Source: Bondarzewia mesenterica
Lineage: Eukaryota > Basidiomycota > Agaricomycetes > Russulales > Bondarzewiaceae
Assembly: GCA_004802705.1 (NCBI GenBank)
Contig: SGPL01000106.1
Span: forward strand, 1 to 64,000
Length of the DNA stretch: 64,000 nt
Reading direction: 5' to 3'
Shown here one piece after another: positions 11,472 through 22,758 of the stretch (positions are counted from its first letter, which is position 1; the number at the start of each line of letters is the position of its first letter). Made by a program: the position numbers and the translations under genes. Under the pieces are notes generated by a model. That model worked only from the letters and a program-made list of their open reading frames with translations. It did not search any database and was not told where the DNA came from.

Positions 11472-13611
11472 ATGACCACCGCAGTGCTGCAGCCCAGCTT
11501 CCTGCATCGAACGAACAGGTCCGGAATCCTGCTCAACCCGAGTCCATCCACCTCGTACACACCTCTCCCGTCGCTCGCCCTCGTCAATTCGTCCCCGTCC
11601 ACCTTCCCATCCTCGCTCTCCCAGCCCCACAAAGAACATGCTTCCAACCAGTCCCTCGCCACCGCCCCCTCTTCTTCTTCCTCCAACGCCACCTCCTCCA
11701 CCAAACCCACTCCCCCTCCGTCCCTCGCACCCCCTCACGTCGTCCTCAACGACCAAAGCGCCCGCACACGCAGCGGGTCCGCCCCAGCCTCCTCCAACAC
11801 CCGNCGNATNCGCTTCGCACCCCTCCCAGATCCCCGCCGTGCCGTCCTCGTCACCGAGCACGGCGACGAGCTGCCCCTCCCCAGCGTTTTTGATGACGAC
11901 GATCCTGACCAACCCCTCCTCATCTCCCCCTCCGACTACGCCGAAGCTCCCCCCGACGTCTCTTCTCCTCCCACTAACACTGCCATACAAACACCGCTAT
12001 CAGCAACGCCCTGCCAATGCTCCCCTTCTCTCCTCCTCATCCGCGGTGCCATTTCAGACTGCACCTGTCGTTCTGCCCCTACCATCACCACCGCAACCGC
12101 AACCCCTCTACCCATTCCCACAAACACCTCCACCCTCCCGGTCCAATCCACTTCCCTGCCCCCCTCTCCCACTTCCCACCCGCGCACCGCATCCCCTTTC
12201 ACATCCACCCGCCGTCCGCCTTCCTCTTCCTCTTCCCACGCTACCGGCGCAGGTCTAGCAAAGAAACTCCTCCGCCCTTTCCTCCCTCGTCCCTCCACCT
12301 CAGACGACCCCCATCCCCACGCCCTCTTCCGTCCCTCCTCAAAAGACGAATGGAGCTTCGGCTCCCCTCTCGGTCGCTGGACGAGCGACCTCCCGCGTCC
12401 CTCCGCTTCCGCTCACCCTCCCCACTCCTCCAAAAACGGAAACGGGAACGGGAACGGGAATCGCCTCTCGAAAATCGCGAGCGCGCCGTCGTCTCCGCGG
12501 CGGACCACCCGTCTTTTGAACGGCCGCATCTACGGCGCCCCGCGTCCGAAACACCTCGCCCCCAACGCGAGCGCCAAGAATCCGTTCGCGAACGTCCGCG
12601 ATGAGGAACCTGAGTTTGTGGAGTGGGGGTACGGCGGCATGGGCAGTGTGCGTGCCAATACCAGCAGCGCCAGTGCGAACGCGGGGGGCAGGGGCGTGTC
12701 GTGGAGTCGGTTGCAGAGCGACGAGAAGGTGGTCGTGGGTGCTTGGGGTGGGAGTGACGATCGTGGACGGAGTGCCGCGAGGAGAGGCGTGGGAGGGAGG
12801 GACGAGGACGACGATGGGAGTGGGATGGCGTGGGTGAAGAGGAGGAAAGAGGAGAAGATGAGGAGGGAGAGGGAGAGAGTGGAGGCTGAGGCGAGGGAGA
12901 AGGAGAAGGCACAGAAAGAACGGGAGAAGGACAAGGAGAAGGGTGGACAGGAGAAGGGAGGGGTCGAGGAGGAGGGGAGGAAGAGGGAGCCAGAGGCGAT
13001 GTCGGAACCTCCGTCGTCGCCGTCGCAGGAGGAAAAGGACAGGGCGGAACATGTGTATACGGCCGTGAGCGTGCCTGCACCTCATTATCATCACGCACAC
13101 CATCACCACCACCACCACCATCATCACGCGTCGCGCGGGAGTGCGCATTCGATGGAAGTGGGAGTCGGGACGCCCCATTCGGGCACGACGGTTTTGTCTT
13201 TGTCTTCGTCAGCGGCATCGTCGGATGGGGAGCAGGAAGAGACGACGCGGGTGGATGGGAACGTCCAGAGCCGCGAGAACGCGGAGGAGGAGAAGAGCGT
13301 CGTCGTCGTGCGGAGTGAGAATGAGAATGGGAGCGAAGAGACGAAGAGCGAGGACGGCGAGACGACGTCTTCCCAAGGTGATGATGACGACGAAGAAGAA
13401 GAAGACGAGACGGAAGAGAGCACGGAGAAGGACGAGGACGACGAAGAGGAGGAAGAGGAAGAAGACGAAAAGGTACCGTCCCCCTCCCTTTTTTTTCGCG
13501 AGGCGTCACGGCGTGCTGATCCTGCGTTCTTGTTGTGTGTGCCGGCAGCAGCAGCAACGCAAGACGTCCCTCGGCGCGCTCGTCGAAGTGGTCAGCCGGC
13601 ACCGCGAGTGA
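11472..13611 (+). CDS. long low-complexity protein of unknown function, possibly nuclear or cytoskeletal
   Basis: Exon 1 runs 11472-13472 from an ATG in context CACCATGACC. A 76-nt intron (13473-13548, GTACCG...GGCAG) leads to a 20-codon last exon ending 'LGALVEVVSRHRE', for 687 residues. The N-terminal third is Ser/Pro/Thr-rich. Conserved-looking islands are 'FAPLPDPRRA' (about 116), 'WSFGSPLGRW' and 'NPFANVRDEEPEFVEWGYGG' (about 366). A highly charged Arg/Glu/Lys coiled-coil-like stretch follows (about 455-510), then a run of about ten His (about 546) and an acidic Glu/Asp tail. I cannot name the family. Three N bases at 11805, 11808 and 11811 all fall on third codon positions. If translation ran into the intron the frame would stay open much further, but the short last exon is the better fit. 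Confidence 0.65.
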
Positions 13612-15110
13612 TCGACACCGTGTCTCCCCCCCTTTCCCTGTCGCATCCAGCATCCAGTTTCACACACACACACGCATATATTATACCCCTCTCGCTCGCT
13701 CGCTATCGACTCTTTGACACCGCACACACCGTCTCGCGCTGCGTCGTCCCTGCACGCGCACACGCACAGTGCTCGGGGCTTTCCTCCACCCGCGTCGTCC
13801 TGGGATCGAGTCGGGGTTTCCGCGGTTTCGTTTCGTTTCGTCTCCTCTTGTGGTTTTTGTCTTTGCTTTTTTCCTCTCGGGTTTAGGATTCTTCTTGGCC
13901 GGTGCCGAGGGAGAGGTTCTTGACGTTGGTGGATGGGTGCGTGTGCGTGTTTCGTAGGGTTCGGGATAGCACATATTGACCTCCTTTTTTTTTCATCGTC
14001 TTGCAGGTCCCATTCGACCGGTCGGGTCGGTTGGTCAGGGTTTCACCCCGTCGTCCTCGGCACCCTTTGAGCGTCAAGGACTTTTCTTTCTTTCTTTCTT
14101 TTATGTTATGGTCCCCCTTCCCCCCGTTTTTTTTTTGGTCTCTTTGCTCGTTAACATTGCTCACCGCGCGTCTTTCTCTCCCTTTTTTACGAATTTTTCT
14201 CTCCCCCTACTCCCGAGCCTTCGGTTTCGTCTGTTTTTATGTTCTCGCTTCCTTTCCGTTTTTACTCTCCATCGCCCGTCGTTTGTCGTCCGTCAGCTGA
14301 ATCTTAACCCCCGACCGAAACCGCCTGATCCTCTCACCGTTCGCCTCGCCTCGTTTCTGTTGCTATCGTACGCACTCGCACCTAATCCGCTGTCTGCTTA
14401 CCTTCCGAATCCGATTCCGTCGCTCGTCGCACTTACACGTATCCATTTTTGATCCCTCTCGTCGGTGTCGCTCGTTCCCGTTGCTTCCGTTTCCCTCTTC
14501 TCTCCCCTCTCTATCTGACTTTTCACTTTTTTTCACTTTTTTTTTCTTTCACTTTTTCACCGTCTTCTTTGCTCCCCTCAGCTCACGAGTCGTTGCTACG
14601 TACATACAGGTTCGATCTTGTTTCTTGATGCTTGATGTGATTCGTATACCGATTTATCAATATATCACGCGCGAAGTTAAAATTCCTCACGGTTCGGATC
14701 CCTCTCCCTCCCTCCCTCCCTCCCTCTTCTTCTCTCTTTATCTCTCGCTTTGAGTCCATGCTCCCCCTCCCTCCCGTGCTCCTGTTTCGTTTTCGTGTTT
14801 TTTTTTTTCGTTTCTCTTTCTCTTGTGCATACGTACATAGATATCCATGTCCGTCTCGATCGCTCTCGCCCTCCTTTCCCTGCCCCTCTCATTCCTCCCA
14901 TCCCCCTCCGTTTCGACTCTTATTTACGCAGCCGCGTCTAAGTTCGAATTCCACAAAAATTGATTGTCCCTACTACGTACATACATACTTAGAATATCCA
15001 GATTTTGCCTCGTGTCCTGCATCCGTCCTCCCTCTCGTCCCAAACAATTGAATTAAGGAATCCCGGCTGGCCCTCTCCTCCCAAGTAAGTATAGGCAGCT
15101 TTATGGACGG
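13612..15110 (+). other. gene-free, strongly pyrimidine-rich stretch (probable 3' UTR and spacer)
   Basis: The + strand is dominated by T and C, with runs of T8-T10, CTTT and CCCT repeats (for example 14080-14130, 14520-14560, 14700-14745) and a (CA)n run near 13660. Open frames here are by-products of that composition. I find no gene on either strand. Confidence 0.5.
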
Positions 15111-15114
15111 TATT

Positions 15115-15450
15115 TGTGATCCATGCCCGGACTCCCATATTCCGAATTCGAGTACCGTAAGGTCCGTGATACTTGCACAATGCAGATACTGAGATAGCTT
15201 GGCGGCGCTTCGAATTCGGGCGCCCTGGATCCGCATCACCCTGCGGTCCCTTCAAGCTTCAGTCTACGAATTCGTTCTTTTCGAGACGAGACGAGACGAG
15301 ACGAAATCGCCGGCTCTCGAACGACGACCGTGCGCCGTTGTCAGTTTGTCGCGATCCAGGCTGTTACTTACAAGGCAAACGCAAACGCGAGCTTTCGAAA
15401 TTTCACGCGCACGATCCGTGCGATGCTGAATAGGCCTAGTCTCCGTAGCG
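15115..15450 (+). repeat. right arm of inverted repeat
   Basis: Partner of 10960-11290 in opposite orientation, with CGCCCTGGATCC, TACGAATTCGTTCT, a four-fold GAGAC run (15288-15305) and CTGAATAGGC. Short open frames in both arms translate to similar peptides only because the DNA is repeated. Confidence 0.7.
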
Positions 15451-15479
15451 ACCGCACTATAAGAACAGATCCGGATTTT

Positions 15480-15665
15480 TTTCACTCAATCAACAAGTGA
15501 ACATAACCTTTCACCTGGAATCTAGGTGAAATCGGGTGACAGGTGATGCAGGTTGAATTTCATCTGTCCTCCGTTCACCTAGCATACAGATGAACATTGC
15601 CTGGCTCTTCCCTCTGACCAATTACTAGTCATTCTCATCCGGAATTTGGGTGATAGTCATTCCAA
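15480..15665. repeat. GGTGA/TCACC-rich DNA, left of the Sel1 remnant
   Basis: Repeated short motifs TTTCACCTGG, TAGGTGAAAT, GGGTGACAGGTGA, GTTCACCTAG and TGGGTGATAG. The same vocabulary returns at 17600-18060, on the other side of the broken Sel1-repeat gene. Possibly remains of a mobile element; no terminal repeats or transposase seen. Confidence 0.4.
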
Positions 15666-16226
15666 TCTATTGATCAATACTCAATGCATAAAAGTTCACG
15701 AAATACATATTCGACATGTCAGAATGGACCGGAACGTAGGGGTAGTATGGGGATGATATCAATACTAACTGACTCCAGTCAAACAACGTGAATTCCACAA
15801 CAAAAAATGCAGCGCATGTAGTCGTAGGCATGTGTATGAAGTTAGCATATGGCACTAGAGCATGGGCACTCGAGGTGAGTTGGGAGGATGTCGCATGTCG
15901 TGTTTGGTATGGTCGAGCTCAAATTCCAAGTGGCGCGAGTCTGGTTCCGAGACTGATGCAAATCGAAGAGCCTTGGCTGCAAAAAAGCAACAAGAGGTGC
16001 AACAAAAGAACGAGATCACTTACCGTGCTCTCAACCTCTCCAACGTTCAACTTTGCATCATCTCCTTTGAAGGCACGCGCATGGAAGTGGGCATAAAAAC
16101 ACACAAACAAGCCATGATTGTGCGAGCGGGGGCAGATTATGCAGATCGCGGCGACAGAGCCTGAGTGGACCAGAGAAATGTTCTAAGTCGTCGGAATTTT
16201 GAAACGTGACAGTGACATGAATGCGC

Positions 16227-16244
16227 TCACGTGCATGCACGTGA
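16227..16244. promoter_or_regulatory. perfect 18-bp palindrome with two CACGTG E-boxes
   Basis: TCACGTGCATGCACGTGA is its own reverse complement and contains two CACGTG hexamers, the core site of bHLH factors. It lies about 200 bases before the Sel1-repeat remnant. Regulatory role is inferred only. Confidence 0.4.
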
Positions 16245-16449
16245 AAACTGAACTGACCTGGTCCGCTCTTTTTCGACTCGTTCGACGTTGTCTCGATGTC
16301 CGTATCTCACTCGCTCACAGTCTCTTCGAATCTTGCGCACTTACCTCAATCCAACACACCATCTCAGCCTATCGCTGGTGCTTAACACGCTCATCCTGCG
16401 CAGCCTCAAGAGCAACAGATATTAAAACACAGTGAGTATTCATCGCCCC

Positions 16450-17254
16450 TCCTCTTCACGCCCTACATCCCCCCGGGCAGCACCCGCGAGGGTGAAGCCC
16501 GCCGCCACCTCGAACGCGCCGCGTACCTCAACTTCTCGCCCATGCAGTACAAGCTGGGGCACGCGTACGAGTTTGCGCAGCCGCCATTCCCGTTTGACGC
16601 GCTCCTCAGCGTGCAGTATTACTCACTCGCCAGCCAGCAGGGCGAGATCGAGGCACATGGTGCTCGGCAAGTGGTTCTTATGTGGCGCTGAAGGGAGCTT
16701 CGACAAGGACGAGGCGCTGGCGTTCACGTTTGCGGAAAAGGCGGCGAGGAAGGGGCTCTTGAGCGCGGAGTTTGCCATGGGGTATTACATGGAGGTCAGC
16801 GTGGGCGGATCCAAGGACCTCGACGCCGCGAGAAAGTGGTACACCCAGGTCTTTTTTTTNNTCGTCCCGTCCATCCGGCATGTCCACTGACGTCGTTTCA
16901 CAGGCCGCGCAACACGGCAACGCCGATGCGACGGAACGGCTGAGCGCGCTCGACCAAGTGCAAGCGCTCTCCCGCCAGGAACACGACGCCCTCACTGAGA
17001 CGACCCTCGTCCGCAAATGCACCCAGGCGAAACAGCACTCTGACGCGCGCGGCAGCAGACCCTCAATGCACGGCGATGGCTCCCAGATCGTGGCCAACAT
17101 CCGCAAGAACTCCCTCGCACAGCGTCCCGCACAGAGAACGAACCCCGCGCCCGTGCCCAACTCGGGAGCACCTCCGCGCCCACATCCGTCCCGCCATCCG
17201 TCCGCGGAGCCCTACGGCCTTCTCCCGCCCGTCGACCATCGCGGGTACGTTTAA
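16450..17254 (+). pseudogene. frameshifted 3' fragment of an Skt5/Chs4-like Sel1-repeat gene
   Basis: One frame (about 16457-16653) encodes 'LFTPYIPPGSTREGEARR' and 'LERAAYLNFSPMQYKLGHAY', ending 'YYSLASQQGEIEA'. Near 16655 the family sequence continues in another frame: 'MVLGKWFLCGAEGSFDKDEA' and 'AEKAARKGLLSAEFAMGYYM'. One base appears lost at GAGGCACATGG. A splice with a weak GTCTTT donor (about 16849) and CAG acceptor (about 16902) then leads to 'AAQHGNADATERLSAL' and the conserved tail 'LSRQEHDALTETTLVRK'. Sel1 repeats of this type occur in activators of chitin synthase III. The N-terminal repeats expected upstream are missing. I treat it as a degenerate, truncated copy, although a base-calling error could explain the single shift. 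Two N bases lie in the intron. Confidence 0.7.
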
Positions 17255-17599
17255 TTTCATCAAATTCTTTCCGACACCGGTTCATCGCATCTCCTCACCA
17301 GAAGTGACAATTCAACATCAAGGGTTCCGAGATTCACTTCCCTCGTGATATCACGCGCGTTCGGCTGGGCAACTCGGGTGAGAGAGATGGTGATTGAACT
17401 GTTGGTACGTACATTGGTTGGCATGTACAATGTCTGGGCTGATCACCTTTTCTTTCCATCTCACCTCAGTCGTTCCTCAGTCACTCATCGCCGCACGGCA
17501 TCGAGATGGTCCTCATGGTCCAGTTCGTGGACATTGCAGACAGCCGCGTGCAGGGGACGGGGAGCAGGAGGGTCCTGAGGTTGTATTTAAGGCTCCGTC

Positions 17600-18060
17600 T
17601 TCAGAAATATAACCATTTATTCTATTGGGTTTCACATTCATTGGTTGGTCATTTCTAAACTGTCCGACAAGTGCATTTCAACTTGCAACATCGTGAACTT
17701 CACCTTGTAAATAGACAGATGTATAGAGTTAAATTCAACTCCATTAGCAGTTGAGAATCACCCCGAACAAGTAGTTAAAATCACCTATTACACGGAAGGG
17801 ATCGCCAACTGATTGCCAGGTGAGTTTCATCCGTTAAACAGTCTGCTTTTTGCTAAAATTGACCGGGTGAAACAGGACATTAAAAAGGCGAACTTCATCT
17901 GTTTTAAAGCAACCGTCATATAGGTGATATTCACGACTGTTGAGTGAAAGTAATCTATTTGACAGATTATGATTCCTCATATTCCGGGTGATCAGCCAGG
18001 TGATATTCACCCCTTTCGGACGACATAGTGACAGAACCGACCTAGTCATCTCTAGTTATT
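17600..18060. repeat. GGTGA/TCACC-rich DNA, right of the Sel1 remnant
   Basis: Contains CCAGGTGAGTTTCATCCG (17818), CCGGGTGAAACAGG (17864), TAGGTGATATTCACGACTG (17922) and CCAGGTGATATTCACCCC (17997), echoing 15480-15665. No coding frame. 18060-18890 beyond it holds no gene I can support. Confidence 0.4.
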
Positions 18061-18894
18061 CCATTGTTTTTGCTGCATGTTCTTAGCTGCCGGGCTGTGC
18101 ATGTTCCTCTGTCTGTTCTCGTACGTTTCCTAGGTGCACCCAGTGTGCTTGCCTCGAGCCTCTTTCCATCGTCCGTCAGCGTAACTATTGTCATTGTCTT
18201 TTCGCCCTTCTGCACAACAGTCAATCTTCTCATACATCCGTCAAGCGGCCAACATTCCAAGTCCGCTGTCATTGACAAAATATTTAGTCGTCTGTCAAGC
18301 AGCAACTGACGATTCGCCGGAACTCTGTGCTGCCCGTGTGCCTGGAAATTTTGACTCAGAAGCTGCAATGCAAGGGTGTTGGAAGGTGTGGAGTAACAGA
18401 TAAGTATTTATAGTCCATACACTTCCATACATCATTGAGAGGGCCTGTCCAAAATACTTAGATCCAAGCGACTGTCATCCGGATAATCATAACTTAAGAA
18501 TAGCCTTGAGGCAAAGTCGTGGGGAATAAAGACTGTAAGATTGTTCTCTCCACGCATCCCTCTCCTGCCCAACCAAAACCACCTGCGCGATATTTCCCGA
18601 GTATCACTAGCTATCGGATTGTTGAACAGAGTAAGCTGTCGTCACTCGGCCAAGCGCACTCCAAGCGCTCAGCGCTCAGATTTCAGAGGCACACTGACGT
18701 CAGACTCAGACAAAAGCATCGGCGGATTTCCAAATAAGGCAAGCTATGGTTCTTGTCCGACATGACGCTCCATTTCGTACTCAACTTTATAACCTCGCTC
18801 GTTTAGCCCCACTCTCTTTTTCTCCAAGTTTTGCCATTGTCTCTGTCTCTCCTATATGCCACCGATTTTTCCATATTTTTGAACTTTTGTCACC

Positions 18895-21800
18895 ATGTGA
18901 GTGTCCTCATCGCAGTCCAGCATACAGCATATATACACCTTCCCTCACCCCCCCTCCACACACAGGTCAGATCTAAGTGGCGCTACCAGTGCCTCAACGG
19001 CCTCTTTTGTGGCATCTCTCGTGTTCAACTCAGCTGTCTTTGCAGCGGAGATTCTTGCGTTCACCATCTTGCGGCGGCAATTCAGAGTCATCTACGAACC
19101 GCGCAGCCTTTCCGTGCTTGAAAGGTGGGTTATCTCGAAATTTTATTTCATGAACATGCGCGGTTTTTGAGCAGTGCATGTGTCTGTGTCCCTTCCTTCG
19201 CGTCAACCTTCTGTTGTCCGTCACCGCTCTCACTCTCCACCAATGGCTGCTCCTCCCTTCCGCATCGTGCCGATGCTGCAAGCAGCGAGTGGCTTATTTT
19301 ATCTCTATCCACGGCACATATTTTATCGAGAATTTTGACGCGTTCGTTACGTGGAGAAAAATGGTGATGCCACAATCGTTCGTGACTGGATTCAGCTTCT
19401 GCCGTTTCTCCATGTGGGTTCCCGTCCGACCGCTGGATAGTTTGGCCAATAAAGTGTCACTATCTGTGACTTTCATCTTCGGTCTCCTTCTTTCTCGGAG
19501 GCATATGTCAAAGGGCACGATCGGTGGGCACCAGCATCGGGCACTGACAATCGAATTTTCTATTTATTCTAACGTCGGAATGTCGTCATTCGATCGATTC
19601 TACGATCATCAACACTGTTTCATTTCGTTGACTTCGCAACTCTAGAAACGCTGACTCTATGCTTTCATTCTCAGTAAAACGTCAGCCTCCACTATCCTCC
19701 GCATTACTCGGCTGGCTATGGGTAATTTGGAAGGCTGACTATCGCCACATAAAAAATGTTAACGGCATGGATGCATATTTCTTCGTCCGCTTCCTGCGCA
19801 TGATGGTTCGCGTGTTGCTTCCTATCTGGCTGATCTCCTGGGTCATCCTCATGCCAATCACNGCCGTCGGCACTGAAGTCAACGGCCACTCTGGTTTGGA
19901 CAAGTATACCTTTGGGAATGTAGAGTCAACGAAGACTGCGCGGTACGCTGCTCACTTGATTCTTGCCTGGGTATTTACATGTAAGTGCCACATTTCAGCA
20001 TTTGGTGGATTTGGATGCGCTTCGAGTATACCCNGCATGCATGGCGGGAATGCCGATTTCTCGATTCGTATNATGCTCCTGTTCTGTGCTGAAATTTTCC
20101 GCTTACAGTTTGGATCTGGTGGAATATCAAACACGAAATGCAGCACTACGTCCGGACTCGACAACACTACCTCATCAGCGCCAAACATTCTTCATCAGCG
20201 CAAGCCAATACCGTGCTCATCACGGGCATTCCTTCGCAGTACTTGTCCGAGATCGCGATCAATCGACTTTTTTTCTACACTTCCGGGAGGTGTGCGCAAG
20301 GTNTGGCTGAACCGCGATCTGAAGGACATGCCCGACTTGCACGCACGGAGACTTGTGGCATGTAACAAGCTCGAGTCGGCGGAGACGGCGCTTCTCAATG
20401 CCGCCATGAAGCGCTACAACAAGAATCAGAAGGCTGCAGCGAAGAACGGCGAGGAGNATGGTTCGACCACCGGCCTCACGAAGCCCTCGAATGACCCCGA
20501 AGCGCTGAAGACGATGGCACAGGAGCTCGTCCCTGTCAAGGACCGTCCGACGCACCGTCTTCNCCCTTTCTCCTGGATGCCGTTTTCTCTCCCCCTCGTT
20601 GGCAAGAAGGTTGATTCGATCGATTGGGCTCGCGAGGAGATACGGAAGACCTCNGAGGAACTCGCGGTGCGCAGGCGTGTTTTGAAAGAGGATATNGCGC
20701 GTACCACCGCAGCGGACGTCCAGTCCACCGAACGCCANCACCAGATCCGAACAGGGAAATTCAACGTCCCCTTGCCGTCTCTCCCCATCCCTGGTGCGAA
20801 GCCTGNGGTCGACTTCTCAGACCAGGCGTACCCCCCTGTGAACGGTGCTTTCGTGTTGTTCAACAGACAGATCGCCGCGCACCTTGCNGCCACCTCGCTT
20901 ACGCATCATGACCCATATCGCATGGCGAAAGCCAGCAAGTACGTCGAGGTTGGACCCGAGGATGTCATTTGGGAGAATTTAGGAATGAACCCGTATGAGC
21001 GTCGCATTCGTATGGCGATTGGTTGGTCCATCACGATTGGTTTGATCATACTTTGGGCATTTCCGGGTACGTCCTTCCGATGAGCATCGACCGGATTTTA
21101 CTGATTTCTGGATTACAGTGGCATTCGTCGGTGCGGTATCCAACGTCCATTCATTGTGCGTGAAGTACTCTTGGCTCGCCTGGATCTGCGCTCTGCCGGA
21201 TGTNGTTGTCGGTATCATTTCGGGTGTCCTCCCTCCCCTCCTGCTTGCCATCCTCTTCATGCTCCTGCCGATTGTACTGAGGCTGTTGGCGCGGTTTGAG
21301 GGTATTCCAAAGCGCACGGGTCTTGAACTCAGTCTCATGGACAGATTCTTCCTTTTTGAAGTCATTGTAAGTATTTCATTACCAAGCAGGGTGCCTGATC
21401 CATTGATTCTGACTGCGCTCTTCGATAACTCATCAGAACGGTTTCTTGATCGTCACGATTTCGTCTGGTATCATCGCGGCGCTGCCACAGTTGGCTAACA
21501 ACGTCTCTTCTGCACCGACTTTGTTGGCTCAGAATTTGCCCAAGGCATCAACGTTTTTTCTTGACGTGCGTTTCATTATTACTTCGTCAAGAAGCGAATT
21601 CTGAATACCTGATAGGTACATCATCCTGCAAGGCCTGTCCGGTACCGCGTCCGGCTTTCTNCAAGCCGTCACACTTGTTTTATACTACGTCAAGCTTATC
21701 CTGTCAGGCAGCACTCCTCGTTCCGTATACAACGTCAAATATGGAGCGCGCACGGTCAACTGGGGTACACTGTTCCCCCAAACTACGTTACTCATGGTTA

Positions 21801-22758
21801 TCACCTTCGGATACTCTATTATNTCGCCCATCATCAACGGTCTCGCNTGTGTCACATTCTTCCTGTTCTATATGCTGTACAAGTATCTGTTCATCTGGGT
21901 CAACGACATACCNGCCTCGGGCGATACTGGTGGCCTTTTCTTCCCCAAAGCGATCCAGCACATCTTTGTGGGGATGTANATCCAGCAATTATGCTTGTGC
22001 GCCTTNTTCTTCCTCTCGCAGAATGCTCAAGGGCACCCTTCAGCCATCCCGGAGGGCGTATTGATGGTTGTGTTGATCGTCTTCACGGTATGTTCAGCTA
22101 AGGCATGTGTCATCGAAAACGGTATCGAGTTATTCTTTCCTTNCAGGCATTCTACCACAACACTATCAACAATTCTTACGGCCCCTTGATNCAGTACCTC
22201 CCCCTTTCACTGGCAGATAGATCGTTCANCTTGACCGACGACGTTGTTCCGGAGAACGCGCCCACNGCTCCATCAACGAAAGAGGAGAACGGAAAGGCAA
22301 AGGAGATCGCCGTGGACTCTGCGCCCGCGNCCGAAGACAACGTCAAGGCGAAGCACTTCGACGACGCNTGCGGCAGCGCCACTGGACCGGGNGCAAACGT
22401 TGTCGATAGTGTTGACGCCAAGGACCCACTNATCCGGAAAGCTTCCGGCTCATTTTCTGACGCGTCTCGTTCCGACTCGCGCACGGGTTCTCCGCCGCCT
22501 ACAGAGCGCTCTGAAGATGGGCCCACGGAATTTAGCCATCCNGCCGCTGTGGAACCGCAGCGCGTTATCTGGTTGCCGCGCGATCCTCTCGGCCTTGTGC
22601 AGGAGGCGGAGCGCGCGTGCAGAGCTGAGGGGATCCAGGTTTCAACGGAGGGCGCTGAAATGAACTCGAAGGGCAAGGTGGATATCAGCAGCGCCCCACC
22701 GGAGGAAGCGAAGCTGGAAATGGTTGCCAGAGTGAAGGAGACTGCTAAGGTGCGTTAG
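18895..22758 (+). CDS. CSC1/TMEM63-type osmosensitive cation channel (DUF221 family)
   Basis: Eight exons by hand: 18895-18896, 18966-19124, about 19672-19980, 20109-21066, 21119-21366, 21437-21565, 21616-22087 and 22147-22758. The start codon is split: AT, then a 69-nt intron, then G, giving 'MSDLSGATSASTASFVASL'. Domains in order: N-terminal membrane region ('YEPRSLSVLE'; 'WKADYRHIKNVNGMDAYFFV'), cytosolic loop ('ANTVLITGIPSQYLSEIAIN', 'GGVRK.WLNRDL'), then the multi-pass channel core from 'GWSITIGLIILWAF' to 'SYGPLIQYLPLSLADRSF', and a Ser/Glu-rich cytosolic tail. Members are mechanically gated, calcium-permeable channels of the plasma or internal membranes. The frame fails to close by one base at three homopolymers: A4 near 19673, T7 at 20268-20274 and T6 at 21554-21559. 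About 27 single N bases fall in this gene. The second intron (about 550 nt) is unusually long, and an extra exon there cannot be ruled out. Confidence 0.85.

Noticed and set aside
12241..13653. 470-codon open frame on the minus strand opposite the low-complexity gene
   Set aside because: It is the mirror of Ser/Pro/Arg codon repeats in the + strand gene. The + strand has a proper ATG, a splice and a stop, and the minus frame has no conserved islands.
15862..16164. 100-codon frame upstream of the Sel1 remnant as its N-terminal exon
   Set aside because: The sequence shows no Sel1 repeat and no splice that links it in frame to 16450.
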